This document shows positions 32,159-41,846 of a DNA stretch of 64,000 nt, one piece after another. Source of the stretch: Pedobacter steynii. Lineage in GTDB: Bacteria > Bacteroidota > Bacteroidia > Sphingobacteriales > Sphingobacteriaceae. The position numbers were made by a program, and so were the translations under genes. The stretch lies in contig NZ_FNGY01000003.1 in NCBI RefSeq assembly GCF_900103665.1, positions 1-64,000 on the forward strand, in the 5' to 3' direction. Positions within the stretch are counted from its first letter, which is position 1, and each line of letters begins with the position of its first letter. Below the pieces are notes generated by a model. That model did no database searches and was not told the DNA's origin. It saw only the letters and a list, made by a program, of their open reading frames with translations.

Positions 32159-34528
32159 TTACCTTCTGTCTTCTTCTGAATTCGAACGATTTGGTTTGTC
32201 ATATTTGATTTTTTTGTTTCCAAATTTATATTGTAATGACCATCTAAAAAATCTGGGCTCCCAGTAGTTGTAAAAATTCTGACGAATCGCATTCACCCGG
32301 GTGGAAAACCTCTGCGAATTAGATTTTAAGACATCAGAAACATTCAGTCCTAAACTAAGATCCTTCTTAAACAGTAAAAACTTCAAGCCCAAATCCAGGT
32401 TATATTGTTTCCCGTAAATTGCTTCTAACTCTATATTTGAAGATTGATACCAGAAATTCAGTTCTGCCGAGATGGTTTTTGCCTCATTAAACAGAATTTG
32501 GTTATTGATCATGAAATACCATCCTTTAAGCTTCGTATCTGATATAGAGTTGATTTTAGCCAGGTTTTCCTTATAAAACCCTTGCAATTGCACATTGCTT
32601 TCCAGCCATCCTGTTGTGCGGATTGATTTGGTTAACATTAACTGATACACACTAGTATTCATATAATTTAATGCCTGATGAGCAACAACGTTATTCGGCT
32701 GAAAAACAGCAATCTGTTCAAAATTATCTTTGGTATTTGAATAAGAAAAAGTAGTAATGAAAGAATGATGAAAAGTATGGGAAATACTCAGATTGTTGGT
32801 CAATGATGGCCTCAGGAAAGGATTCCCTTCCCAATAATCATAGGCATTAACATATACCCTGAATGGATTCAACAGCCTAAAACCAGGCCTGTCTATTCGC
32901 CTTCCATAAGTCAGATCAAAATTATTATTTTCATTCAGACTGTACCCTATACTTAATGAGGGAAAAAGCTGTAAATAATCTTTTTGGAAAGAAGTTTTTT
33001 GAATGGCTGCAGACAGCCCTCTGGTCTGCGTATATTCCATTCTCAAACCCAGTTGAAACTTCCATTTATCAAATGTCTTTTTTAGATCTGAAAACACCGC
33101 CTGTCTATTCTCTCTATAAGTAGAAACAGGCGATTGTGCGGCATTAAAAACATATTGACCGTTTAAGCCTTCAAATATTTTCGAATTATTCCTCAAATTG
33201 ATAAAGGTAGCCTTACCTCCAACAGACAGTTCATACCCGTCAAAAGGAAGTTTCAGCTCTGTATTGATCGTGAATACCCCTAAACCTGCTTTGTTTTCAG
33301 TTCTTGCCTCAGACTGGCTGCCCAATTGGTTTTCAGTAGAACTGAGGTAATTCTGACTCCACAAATTCTGGTTTCTATTTTCGCCCCTGTCTAACCATTC
33401 TGTCACTACAGCTAGTGATTTCCCATCGGAATTAAAGCGATGGTTCAATTGAAAACCAAAGAGGGACTGCCTGTTTTTCCTGTCCAGGGCAGTAATACCG
33501 TTACTTATTGAGTCCAGATGCTGGTTAATATTAAAAATATTAGTCGTGTAATTCGTCTTTTTATCAGATTTTTTATTTGCACCTGAAAAGCTAAAGTTAA
33601 CCTGTGTTTGATCTGAAATACGGTATTGAATATCCAGATTGGAATTGAAACTATGGTTCTTATCGATACCCGTTCCCTGGAGATACCAGGTTTGGCCGGG
33701 ATAATAAGTATCAATCTCGTTTCTTTCCAAATCTGTTCCGGAGGCAAAGGACAGTCCCCCATTCAAGCTCCAGCCCCCTTTGTTGAAAACGACACTGGCA
33801 TTCTCATTAAAATTTGCGTACCGGTGTTGCTTATAGCTCAGGTTCACAGTCGCACTATAGCCCTCCTGACTGTTTTTCTTCGTCAGTATGTTCAGTACCC
33901 CACTACTCCCCTGCGCTTCGTAACTTGCCGATGGATTGGTGATCACTTCAATTTTAGCAATATCACTGGAGGGAATGGTTTTTAGAAAACTTACCAAATC
34001 CTCCCCGGATAACTGCAGTACTTTGCCGTCAATTGTCACCATAACCCCACTTTTCCCGACAAGACCAATTTCCCTCGATGAAGTCCTTACGCCCGGGGTT
34101 TTTCCAAGCAAGGTAAAGGCATCACTTCCCATCGCCGTGACACTATTGGCAACATCTATCACATATTTATCTGCTTTTCTTTCGATGAGGTTTTTCCTTG
34201 AACTAATCAGGACTTCATTTAATTTATTGCTGACCTCTTCAAGCTCGACATTCACTATGGTATCTTTAGCAATCAACAATGATAACCTTTGTCTTTTAAA
34301 ATTGATATCCTGAAAGAAGAGATCATGCGAAACGGCCTTATTAATTTTCACCCTATAATTCCCCAGCGTATCTGTTGTCGTTTGGGCAATAAGTAATGAA
34401 TCCTGCTTAATCAGGACATTAACAAATGGAATGGGCATTTTATTCCGGTCTGACACTTTACCGGAAATGAAAATCTGGGCAAACCCGGTTAGGGGAAACA
34501 GGAACATGATGTAAAAAAGTATTTTCAT
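32159..34528 (-). CDS. Outer-membrane beta-barrel, TonB-dependent-receptor-like
   Basis: 789 residues. Signal peptide to GFAQ (17), carboxypeptidase-like regulatory domain at about 20-100 (IFISGKVSDRNKMPIPFVNVLI), plug domain at about 110-215 (LGKTPGVRT, VMVTIDGKVLQLSGEDL, IEVITNPSASYEAQGSSGVLNI), then a long barrel ending FRWSLQYKFGNKK. This is the outer-membrane beta-barrel family related to TonB receptors in Bacteroidota, with no SusD partner. Cargo unknown. A LytTR regulator lies 117 bases upstream on the same strand. Its stop codon is 1 base from the hxlR stop. Confidence 0.85.
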   Translation of the reverse strand: MKILFYIMFLFPLTGFAQIFISGKVSDRNKMPIPFVNVLIKQDSLLIAQTTTDTLGNYRVKINKAVSHDLFFQDINFKRQRLSLLIAKDTIVNVELEEVSNKLNEVLISSRKNLIERKADKYVIDVANSVTAMGSDAFTLLGKTPGVRTSSREIGLVGKSGVMVTIDGKVLQLSGEDLVSFLKTIPSSDIAKIEVITNPSASYEAQGSSGVLNILTKKNSQEGYSATVNLSYKQHRYANFNENASVVFNKGGWSLNGGLSFASGTDLERNEIDTYYPGQTWYLQGTGIDKNHSFNSNLDIQYRISDQTQVNFSFSGANKKSDKKTNYTTNIFNINQHLDSISNGITALDRKNRQSLFGFQLNHRFNSDGKSLAVVTEWLDRGENRNQNLWSQNYLSSTENQLGSQSEARTENKAGLGVFTINTELKLPFDGYELSVGGKATFINLRNNSKIFEGLNGQYVFNAAQSPVSTYRENRQAVFSDLKKTFDKWKFQLGLRMEYTQTRGLSAAIQKTSFQKDYLQLFPSLSIGYSLNENNNFDLTYGRRIDRPGFRLLNPFRVYVNAYDYWEGNPFLRPSLTNNLSISHTFHHSFITTFSYSNTKDNFEQIAVFQPNNVVAHQALNYMNTSVYQLMLTKSIRTTGWLESNVQLQGFYKENLAKINSISDTKLKGWYFMINNQILFNEAKTISAELNFWYQSSNIELEAIYGKQYNLDLGLKFLLFKKDLSLGLNVSDVLKSNSQRFSTRVNAIRQNFYNYWEPRFFRWSLQYKFGNKKIKYDKPNRSNSEEDRR

Positions 34529-34645
34529 TCAATTATGGTTTAGTCTTTCGATTCCGAGCAAACTAAACCATAATTAAATGTGCCTTAAATTTTTTTATGC
34601 TGACGTACAGTGTTATTATCCGGTTGGTTGTTTTTCTGATGTAGA

Positions 34646-34972
34646 TTACAATAAAAACTTATTAAAAGTAGACTGTAAGCAATCTCTATAGCTTTTGCCT
34701 ACCGCAACTTTCTGCCCTTTTAAAAAAATATGATTGTCCTCAAAAAGATCTATGTTAGTCATATTCACAATGTAAGAATTATGAACCCTCATGAATTCAT
34801 TAGGCAAATTCTCTATCAAATCTCTGAGTGATTTGTAATACACATATTTCTTTTCACTTACTGTTGAAATTTCCACGTAGTTCCCTAAACCCTTGATCAC
34901 TGTGATATCATCAAAATATAATTTTATCAGCTTTTTATCCGTTTTAATGAATGTGAATTGTTCGTTGTTCAT
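34646..34972 (-). CDS. Stand-alone LytTR DNA-binding protein
   Basis: 108 residues made of one LytTR domain: IKLYFDDITVIKGLGNYVEI, YKSLRDLIENLP, FMRVHNSYIVNMTNI and VAVGKSYRDCL are its beta-strand motifs. There is no receiver domain, so input must come from elsewhere or from an unseen partner. The downstream barrel gene is the likely target. Confidence 0.87.
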   Translation of the reverse strand: MNNEQFTFIKTDKKLIKLYFDDITVIKGLGNYVEISTVSEKKYVYYKSLRDLIENLPNEFMRVHNSYIVNMTNIDLFEDNHIFLKGQKVAVGKSYRDCLQSTFNKFLL

Positions 34973-35085
34973 AAAGAAGTCAGACCGTTTTTAGATATGA
35001 CATTCAAATCTGGTCGCCAATAAATGTATAAAAAATTGTCGGAACAGTTTAATTCCCGGATGTTACCAAGCAGAATGCTTAAAAT

Positions 35086-35619
35086 CTAACGTGTTTTTGA
35101 AGGAAACCAAGCCATCGGAATATCGGCTTCAAACGAATTATTACCATTATTGATCCTGTTTTCAAACCTTCCTTCTATTTTAAAACCAAGTTGTTCATAT
35201 AACTGAATCGCTTTTGAATTAGACTCCCTCGCAATGAGCTCCACTCTTAAAATATCTGGTCTGTTGAATCGAATCTCCTCCAGCAAAGTTTGAAAAAGCC
35301 GTCTCCCTAAACCCTTCCCCTGGCAGTCAGGATGTACTGCAACCGTCAATTCAGATAAAATATGTTTAAAGACACCTGGTTCCAGTTGATAACAATGAAT
35401 TTCGGCTATAATTGCCTGTTCATTTAATGCTTCAGTAACTACAAACTGCAATCCGTTATCAAATGATTTATAGCTAAAGTTTTCGATGTATGTTTTGCTG
35501 ATTTCTTTCTCTATCCGGGCAAGGCCACCGATTTCCTTACTGACCCTTTTATAGAGTTCAAAAATCCCATTTGTGTCTTCGAGGGTTGCTTTTCTGATGA
35601 TGAATGGAGTAACGTCCAT
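35086..35619 (-). CDS. GNAT family N-acetyltransferase
   Basis: 177 residues. ELTVAVHPDCQGKGLGRRLFQTLLE is motif A with the QGKGLG acetyl-CoA loop; LIARESNSKAIQLYEQLGFKIEGR is motif B. The layout resembles L-amino acid N-acyltransferases and RimI-like enzymes, but the substrate cannot be told. Monocistronic. Confidence 0.87.
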   Translation of the reverse strand: MDVTPFIIRKATLEDTNGIFELYKRVSKEIGGLARIEKEISKTYIENFSYKSFDNGLQFVVTEALNEQAIIAEIHCYQLEPGVFKHILSELTVAVHPDCQGKGLGRRLFQTLLEEIRFNRPDILRVELIARESNSKAIQLYEQLGFKIEGRFENRINNGNNSFEADIPMAWFPSKTR

Positions 35620-35744
35620 ATGATGATAGTTCCCGATTTAATTAAAGATATTTTATAGAAATATGCCATAAATATGCTAATATTAAACGACAATGAAAAC
35701 CCCGTTCTCTTGCTGAAAATGGTCTTTAATTAAAGCTTTTTGCA

Positions 35745-36116
35745 ATGAAACTAAATTTTGAAACGTTGATCATCTTTGTTCAGAATATTGACAAACTTAA
35801 ATCCTTTTATGTTGACATTTTAAAACTTGAGATTCTGGAGGAATATCAATCGGAATAGTTGCTTCCAGGATCGGGCAACTGCAAAATTGGATTGCACAAA
35901 ATTGGTGGTCAATACCTGGAGGATGGAGCTCCGGCAATTAAATTTGACAGCAATACCAAAGTTATTTTTGAAATTGAGGAAGATATTCATCAGGTCAGAG
36001 CAGACTTACTTAGTGAGCAGGTATTAATGAAAGAGATCAGCACCTTTGAAAATTATGACTATTTACTTTGTGACGGAGAAGATCCCTACCAAACTGTCAT
36101 TTCAAATCCCTCTTAA
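35745..36116 (+). pseudogene. VOC/glyoxalase family gene broken by an in-frame amber codon
   Basis: One frame runs from ATG 35745 to a TAA at 36114-36116, 123 codons, and reads as a complete small glyoxalase-like protein (LIIFVQNIDKLKSFYVDIL at the N-terminus, GNCKIGLHKIGG in the middle, ending near DPYQTVISNPS). Codon 38 (35856-35858) is TAG, directly after EEYQSE and before LLPGSGNC, where relatives carry Trp as I recall; TGG to TAG is one change. There is no frameshift. It may be a recent pseudogene, a sequencing error or a read-through gene. Confidence 0.75.
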
Positions 36117-36187
36117 ACACATTTAACTAGGGTTTCGGTCGCTTTTTCAGTTCAAATTGTTACCTTCGAAAGATTCATATCTATACT

Positions 36188-38317
36188 ATGGCAAAAAATA
36201 AATCATCTCACTTAGAACTCGTTTTAATACAATTAATCAGCGATGTTCTGGAGAAAAGCAATAAAGAGGCTTTAAATTACAAACAAGTCTCTGCAAAATT
36301 AAACATTACGGATACCGCTTCGAAAGAAACCATCTTAGACATACTAAAACAACAAACCCGTAAAGGGGTATTTGCAGAACCTGAAAGAGGAAAGTTCCGC
36401 TTAAAAGACCTGAAGGTATACCTTACAGGTAAAGTAGACATGACCGCTGATGGTTCAGCTTTCATCATTCCCGACGATGAGTTCGAGAAAGACGTTTTTG
36501 TCTCTTCCAGAAAGCTTCACAATGCCTTACATGGCGATAAGGTAAAAGTTTACATCTACGCTAAGAAAAGCGGACGTAAAAATGAAGGTGAAGTGGTGGA
36601 GATTATCGAACGGGCAAAAACCGACTTCATTGGGGTCATCAAGATTTCCGACCGTTTCGCTTTTGTAAATATCGACGACCGCAAAATGATGCAGGACATT
36701 TTTGTTCCTTTGAGCGATCTTAACGGTGCTAAAAACGGACAAAAAGTCCAGGTTAGCATTACCGACTGGCCTGATGGCGCGAAAAACCCGATTGGTAAAA
36801 TCATTACGATCCTTGGTGAACAAGGCGAGAACAATACAGAAATGAATGCCATTCTTGCGCAATATGGCTTCCCATTAAGCTTCCCTCCAGAGGTAGAGAA
36901 AGAGGCCAATGCGATTCCTGAACAGGTTACTGAAGCAGAAATCAAAGGCCGTAAGGATTTCAGGGATACCGTAACATTTACCATTGACCCGGCAGATGCC
37001 AAAGATTTCGATGATGCGATTTCCTTCAGGAAACTGGAAAACGGAAACTATGAAATCGGCGTACACATTGCCGATGTTTCTCATTATGTGATCCCTAACT
37101 CTCCGCTGGACAAAGAAGCTTACGGAAGGGCGACCTCCGTGTACCTAGTAGACCGTGTAATCCCTATGCTTCCTGAACGCTTAAGTAATGGGGTATGCTC
37201 TTTGCGTCCTCATGAAGATAAACTCTGCTTCGCTGCAGTGTTTGAACTGGATGATAAAGCCAACATCATTACCGAATGGTTCGGAAGAACGGTAATCCAT
37301 TCCAACAGGCGCTTCAGCTATGAAGAAGCTCAGGAAGTGATCGAAACCAAGACCGGCGACCATGCAGAAGAAATCCTTAAATTAAATGAACTGGCTTATA
37401 TTTTAAGGGACAAGAAGTTTAAAAACGGAGCCATCAGCTTTGAGAGTACGGAAGTAAAATTCAAACTGGACGAAACCGGAAAGCCGATTGGTGTCTTCGT
37501 TAAAGAGCGTAAAGACGCTCATAAACTCATTGAAGATTACATGTTACTGGCCAATAAAAAGGTAGCAGAATTTATCGCCAAGAAAGGAAAAGGAAAACAG
37601 AAATATACCTTTATCTACCGTTCCCATGATTCGCCAAACCTGGAAAATCTGGGTAATTTCGCACTCTTCGCCGCACGTTTCGGTTATAAGATCAATATGA
37701 AATCCGACAAGGACATTGCGAAATCATTGAATTACCTGATGGAAGATGTGGAAGGCAAAAAGGAACAGAATGTATTAACACAGCTTGCGATCCGCTCTAT
37801 GGCGAAAGCAGTATATACGACTAAGAAAACCAGCCATTACGGCCTGGCATTTGACCATTATACCCACTTCACTTCCCCAATCAGGCGCTACCCTGATGTG
37901 ATGGTACACCGCTTGCTTGCGGCTTACCTGAACAACGAAAAATCGGCAAATGCCGAAGAATATGAAGTAGCAGCATCCCACTCCTCTTCTATGGAAAAAC
38001 GCGCTGCAGACGCAGAACGCGCTTCCATCAAATACAAACAGGCAGAATACCTGGAAGAGAACATTGGTAATACCTTCCTGGGGATCATTTCAGGGGTTAC
38101 CGAATGGGGAATGTATGTCGAGCTGGTAGAAAATAAATGTGAAGGCATGATTCGCCTGAGGGACCTGGCAGACGATTTCTATGTACTTGACGAAAAGAAC
38201 TACTGTATCATCGGACAGCGTAAAAAGAAAACTTATCAGCTGGGTGATGAAGTACAGGTAAAAGTCAAGAAAGTAGACCTCTCGAAAAGACAGATAGATT
38301 TTTCTTTAATACAATAA
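36188..38317 (+). CDS. rnr: Ribonuclease R
   Basis: 709 residues in the standard order: N-terminal helix-turn-helix-like part, two cold-shock domains (about 70-220), the RNB catalytic domain with DPADAKDFDDAI (four Asp around the metals) and HIADVSHYV, then YTHFTSPIRRYPD (FTSPIRRY motif) and a C-terminal S1 domain (GVTEWGMYVELVE). It degrades structured RNA 3' to 5'. TACCTTCG at 36161-36168 may be its -7 element. The next gene starts 37 bases after it. Confidence 0.96.
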   Translation: MAKNKSSHLELVLIQLISDVLEKSNKEALNYKQVSAKLNITDTASKETILDILKQQTRKGVFAEPERGKFRLKDLKVYLTGKVDMTADGSAFIIPDDEFEKDVFVSSRKLHNALHGDKVKVYIYAKKSGRKNEGEVVEIIERAKTDFIGVIKISDRFAFVNIDDRKMMQDIFVPLSDLNGAKNGQKVQVSITDWPDGAKNPIGKIITILGEQGENNTEMNAILAQYGFPLSFPPEVEKEANAIPEQVTEAEIKGRKDFRDTVTFTIDPADAKDFDDAISFRKLENGNYEIGVHIADVSHYVIPNSPLDKEAYGRATSVYLVDRVIPMLPERLSNGVCSLRPHEDKLCFAAVFELDDKANIITEWFGRTVIHSNRRFSYEEAQEVIETKTGDHAEEILKLNELAYILRDKKFKNGAISFESTEVKFKLDETGKPIGVFVKERKDAHKLIEDYMLLANKKVAEFIAKKGKGKQKYTFIYRSHDSPNLENLGNFALFAARFGYKINMKSDKDIAKSLNYLMEDVEGKKEQNVLTQLAIRSMAKAVYTTKKTSHYGLAFDHYTHFTSPIRRYPDVMVHRLLAAYLNNEKSANAEEYEVAASHSSSMEKRAADAERASIKYKQAEYLEENIGNTFLGIISGVTEWGMYVELVENKCEGMIRLRDLADDFYVLDEKNYCIIGQRKKKTYQLGDEVQVKVKKVDLSKRQIDFSLIQ

Positions 38318-38354
38318 TATAAAACAGATACTTCGGTAAATTCCTTTGCAAAAA

Positions 38355-39323
38355 ATGTATACTCCTGCCCAATTACAAGAAATCATAGAAAACGCGATTC
38401 AGAACGTTCCATATCCTTCACATCCTGAGCGGCTTTATCAGCCCATCAGTTATATCATGAGCCTGGGAGGGAAAAGAATAAGACCAGCATTGGTATTGAT
38501 GGCCGCTGATTTATTCGGGGCGGACCTTAATAAAGCCATTCCTGCAGCCCTGGCCATAGAAACCTTTCACAATTTCACGTTGATCCATGACGATATTATG
38601 GACAATGCCCCATTGCGAAGAGGTAAACCAAGCGTACATGAAAAATGGGGGGTAAACAATGCCATTCTCAGTGGTGATGTAATGATGGTAGAGTCCAACA
38701 AACACCTTTCTATGCTGGATACAGCGGTTCTAAAAGATGCGCTGAACACCTTTAATGCCACTGCACAGGGGGTATGTGAAGGCCAGCAGCTCGATATGGA
38801 GTTTGAAGAACGTGATTTCGTGAGCATTGAGGAATACATCAATATGATCCGCCTGAAAACAGCAGTATTGCTGGGGGGTGCCATGAAATTAGGTGCCCAG
38901 GTGGCAGGTGCAACAGCAGAGGAAGCGGAACAGCTATATCAGTTCGGAGAAAACATAGGGATTGCATTCCAGCTTCAGGACGATATTCTTGACGTTTATG
39001 GTGATCCGGAAAAGTTCGGAAAACAGGTTGGCGGAGACATCATTGCCAATAAAAAGACCTTACTCCTGCTGAAGCTAAAAGAGCTTGCCGGAGATTCAGA
39101 CTTGCAGGAACTCGAGAAACAAAGTGTAAGTCAGGATTTTGAAGATAAAATCAGCAATACCACCCTTTTGTATAACAAATACAACATCAGGGAACTGGCC
39201 ACCACAGAAATGAGAAATTATTCTGAAAAAGCGTTTAATGCACTGAGCGCTTTAGCGGTCCCTGAAGAGCGTAAAAGAGAATTGATACTGTTGTCTAATC
39301 AATTGATGAACAGAGAGCACTAG
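38355..39323 (+). CDS. Trans-polyprenyl diphosphate synthase
   Basis: 322 residues from ATG 38355 (a TTG at 38346 is possible). GGKRIRP binds isopentenyl diphosphate, DDIMD (79-83) is the first aspartate-rich motif with RR after it, and LQDDILDVYGD is the second. The small residues before the first motif (FHNFTLIHDD) do not settle chain length; a geranylgeranyl or longer product for menaquinone is possible. It follows rnr closely and ends at a strong bidirectional terminator. Confidence 0.9.
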   Translation: MYTPAQLQEIIENAIQNVPYPSHPERLYQPISYIMSLGGKRIRPALVLMAADLFGADLNKAIPAALAIETFHNFTLIHDDIMDNAPLRRGKPSVHEKWGVNNAILSGDVMMVESNKHLSMLDTAVLKDALNTFNATAQGVCEGQQLDMEFEERDFVSIEEYINMIRLKTAVLLGGAMKLGAQVAGATAEEAEQLYQFGENIGIAFQLQDDILDVYGDPEKFGKQVGGDIIANKKTLLLLKLKELAGDSDLQELEKQSVSQDFEDKISNTTLLYNKYNIRELATTEMRNYSEKAFNALSALAVPEERKRELILLSNQLMNREH

Positions 39324-39351
39324 GCGCTTTAAAATCAGCTTAAAACAATAT

Positions 39352-39401
39352 AAAGCAGCTATTAGAAGACAAAGTTAATCTTCTAATAGCTGCTTTACTT
39401 T
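39352..39401. terminator. Bidirectional terminator, 18-base perfect stem
   Basis: 39352-39369 and 39379-39396 are perfect complements (AAAGCAGCTATTAGAAGA) around a 9-base loop. ACTTTTT follows on the plus strand. On the minus strand the stem includes the last codons and stop of the convergent histidine-kinase-like gene. Confidence 0.88.
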
Positions 39402-40337
39402 TTCAGAGGTGAGTGGTTTCACATAAAAGTCCTTTACACACATAAAAGACTTTGCCCTTAATCGTTCTCTTGGGTCAATCGAAGAAGAAACGATGACCAC
39501 ATCGATAAATATATTGTGTTCCTCCATCATGTGAAGAAACTTCCAGCCATCAATCTCCGGCATATGAAGGTCCAGCAGGATCAGATCGGGATTGTTTTCT
39601 TTAATATAGCCCAATGCAATTTCAGGATCATCAAAAAGTGCGATCTTCTTATCACTATGGTGCTTTCTGATCAACATCTGATGTAACCTGTTGGTGATGA
39701 CATCATCGTCCACCAACACAATATGTTTGTTCTCTCCTCTATCATTCAATGCATCAAACAAATCCGTATTTTCCTGCTGGTGCAGCATGGAGTTGAGCAT
39801 TTTAATGATTTCATCCAGTTTTAACGCCTGCAGGTTGATGTCGCCCAGCAACTGATTGATCTTCAGAATATCGTAAGATTCCAGTGGATGATAATTGGTG
39901 ATGGTGGAGAGGCTTAAAATATTGGTAATCGGTGCCCTTAACTCATGCGAGGTGAGGTGTGAATACTCACTCAGCATTTGCATCGGCCCCAGGATCTCCG
40001 TATTGTTAATCAGGGTACAAATGACCTGATCTTCCTCCCCTTCTTTGGATAAAGGGGTAAAAATAATCTGTAGAAAAAGATCCGTTGATTCCTCTATCGC
40101 GAAGCGTTGCTCTATGCTGAAACTATGCCCAAGGAAGCACCTTCCCAACAGGCTTTGAAAATTCTTCCTGTATTTCTGAGCAATCATTTCCACAGCAGAA
40201 TCCCCAATTTCGGGACTTTTAGCAAGAAAGCCGCCAAGATTATGCTGGGACTCTATCTTGAAAAATGCAAGCTTGTAATTTTTATCAATGAGGAAAAATG
40301 AACTGTTTGCGCTTTCGCACATCCTTCTAATTGGCAT
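39375..40337 (-). CDS. PAS-like / HisKA / receiver protein without kinase ATPase domain
   Basis: 320 residues. Residues 1-115 look like a PAS sensor domain; 122-190 form a HisKA dimerisation domain with the H-box SHLTSHELRAPITN (H131); then a short linker leads straight to a receiver domain (205-320) with DDD at 210-212, phospho-acceptor D256 in LILLDLHMP and K307. The HATPase_c domain with N, G1 and G2 boxes that should follow HisKA is absent. It may relay phosphate from another kinase. Divergent from an XRE-type regulator; the last codons lie in a terminator stem. Confidence 0.8.
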   Translation of the reverse strand: MPIRRMCESANSSFFLIDKNYKLAFFKIESQHNLGGFLAKSPEIGDSAVEMIAQKYRKNFQSLLGRCFLGHSFSIEQRFAIEESTDLFLQIIFTPLSKEGEEDQVICTLINNTEILGPMQMLSEYSHLTSHELRAPITNILSLSTITNYHPLESYDILKINQLLGDINLQALKLDEIIKMLNSMLHQQENTDLFDALNDRGENKHIVLVDDDVITNRLHQMLIRKHHSDKKIALFDDPEIALGYIKENNPDLILLDLHMPEIDGWKFLHMMEEHNIFIDVVIVSSSIDPRERLRAKSFMCVKDFYVKPLTSEKVKQLLED

Positions 40338-40544
40338 GTTTGACGTCTTTTATGCCACTAAATGAACATAAATCGGCATAAATACAATTTACCTGATATT
40401 CATTTCCTAGCTTTAGCATTAACATAATTAAACCTTATTTATTATAAACTGATACTTTGACGAACTTTATGGAGCTATAATTGCCTTACATTCAAAAGAA
40501 TTAACGCTCGTACTCATCACAAATCAACGAAATATATATTACTT

Positions 40545-40910
40545 ATGCAAGAAATTCTATCAAAGAAGGATATTGGTGACAGGATAAAGGATTTAAGATT
40601 AGAAAATGGCCTTTCTCAGTCATTTATAGCTGAAATACTAAATTTATCCCGAAGCAATTACTCCCAAATAGAACTTGGAAATCAATACCCCTCCTTCCAT
40701 ACTTTACATAGTATTGCCAGATATTATAGCAAGAGTTATGAATGGCTTTTACATGGCATTAGCGGAGTGCAAACTGAAGAGCCGACAGTGAGGGTTGACC
40801 TGCTGATTAAAGACCTGGAAAGCACTTTAAAAAGCTTCACCAACTCATTGGCAAAGCTGGAGCAGGAATTGGTACAAATTAAGAACAAACGAACAGAAGC
40901 GACTTCATAA
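40545..40910 (+). CDS. XRE family helix-turn-helix protein
   Basis: 121 residues. Residues 10-68 are a Cro/C1-type domain (IKDLRLENGLSQSFIAEIL, LSRSNYSQIELGNQYPSF, LHSIARYYSKSYEWLLHG); residues 80-115 form a helical, probably coiled-coil tail. DNA-binding regulator; targets unknown. It may control the divergent PAS/HisKA/receiver gene. Confidence 0.87.
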   Translation: MQEILSKKDIGDRIKDLRLENGLSQSFIAEILNLSRSNYSQIELGNQYPSFHTLHSIARYYSKSYEWLLHGISGVQTEEPTVRVDLLIKDLESTLKSFTNSLAKLEQELVQIKNKRTEATS

Positions 40911-40917
40911 TCACAAA

Positions 40918-40948
40918 AAAAGGCCACAACATAAAGTCGTGGCCTTTT
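40918..40948. terminator. Bidirectional terminator between XRE gene and rpmA
   Basis: AAAAGGCCAC and GTGGCCTTTT pair perfectly around an 11-base loop, with A- and T-runs on both sides, between convergent genes. Confidence 0.88.
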
Positions 40949-40966
40949 CTATATTTTAATGTTTTA

Positions 40967-41392
40967 CTATTCTGCCGGAGCTGCTTCTTCAGCTGCTTCA
41001 GATTTAGTTTCTTCAGCTTTAACTGCTTTCTTTGCAGGTACTTTTTTAGCCGGTGCAGCTTCTTCCGTAGCTGGAGCAGCAGCTTTTGCAGCTTTAGCTA
41101 CAGGCGCTTTTGTCTCTGCTACTTCTTCAGTAACTACCGGTAAAGGCAAGATAGAAACGTATGATTTGTTATCTTGTTTCTTTTTGAAGATTACGGTACC
41201 ATCAACCAAAGCGAATAAAGTATGGTCTTTTCCAATACCTACTCCTTTATCAGGATGATGTTTAGTACCACGCTGACGTACCAGAATGTTTCCAGCGATA
41301 GCTACCTGACCACCAAAAATTTTAATACCTAAGCGTTTACTATGCGATTCACGTCCGTTTCTCGAACTACCGGCTCCTTTTTTGTGTGCCAT
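40967..41392 (-). CDS. rpmA: 50S ribosomal protein L27 with long low-complexity tail
   Basis: The first ~83 residues are a normal L27 ([34 protein letters not shown] region, [10 protein letters not shown]). L27 N-termini reach the peptidyl-transferase centre. The protein continues for about 58 residues of Ala, Lys, Glu and Pro ([18 protein letters not shown] type), absent from the usual ~85-residue protein. There is no stop codon or frameshift at the junction. It follows rplU in the usual order. Confidence 0.93.
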   Translation of the reverse strand: MAHKKGAGSSRNGRESHSKRLGIKIFGGQVAIAGNILVRQRGTKHHPDKGVGIGKDHTLFALVDGTVIFKKKQDNKSYVSILPLPVVTEEVAETKAPVAKAAKAAAPATEEAAPAKKVPAKKAVKAEETKSEAAEEAAPAE

Positions 41393-41451
41393 CTTGTTTT
41401 ATATTTTACAAATCACCTGATATTCCGGCAATTCTTTTGTTTAACAACTAA

Positions 41452-41763
41452 TTATAAACTGATACCAGAGATCTGGATTTTAGTGAAGTACTGGCGGTGA
41501 CCATTTTTCTTTTTGTAACCTTTTCTACGTTTCTTTTTGAAAACGATTACTTTATCACCTTTTAAATGAGACACGATCTTAGCTGAAACCGTAGCACCTT
41601 TCAAAGTAGGAGCTCCTACTGTGATTTTACCACCATCTTCAACCAACAATACATTGTCAAATTCAATACTAGCGCCTTCATCTCCTTGCAAACGGTGTAC
41701 AAAAAGGTGCTGGTCTTTTGCAACTTTGAATTGCTGTCCTGCTATATTTACTATTGCGTACAT
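41452..41763 (-). CDS. rplU: 50S ribosomal protein L21
   Basis: 103 residues, family length. [18 protein letters not shown] at the N-terminus and [20 protein letters not shown] with its basic RNA-binding loop are the L21 signatures. First gene of the rplU-rpmA operon. Confidence 0.97.
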   Translation of the reverse strand: MYAIVNIAGQQFKVAKDQHLFVHRLQGDEGASIEFDNVLLVEDGGKITVGAPTLKGATVSAKIVSHLKGDKVIVFKKKRRKGYKKKNGHRQYFTKIQISGISL

Positions 41764-41809
41764 TGTTAAATAATTATTATTTTAAACTGTTTATTTTTTT
41801 ATCGAGGTG

Positions 41810-41817
41810 CAAATATA
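41810..41817 (-). promoter_or_regulatory. -7 element of the rplU-rpmA promoter
   Basis: On the minus strand it reads TATATTTG, a perfect TAnnTTTG, placing the start of transcription near 41803, about 40 bases before rplU. A perfect inverted repeat AGAAT-AATTA-ATTCT (41817-41831) lies directly upstream. No TTG at the -33 place. Confidence 0.5.
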
Positions 41818-41846
41818 GAATTAATTATTCTAAATCCATAACAGAT

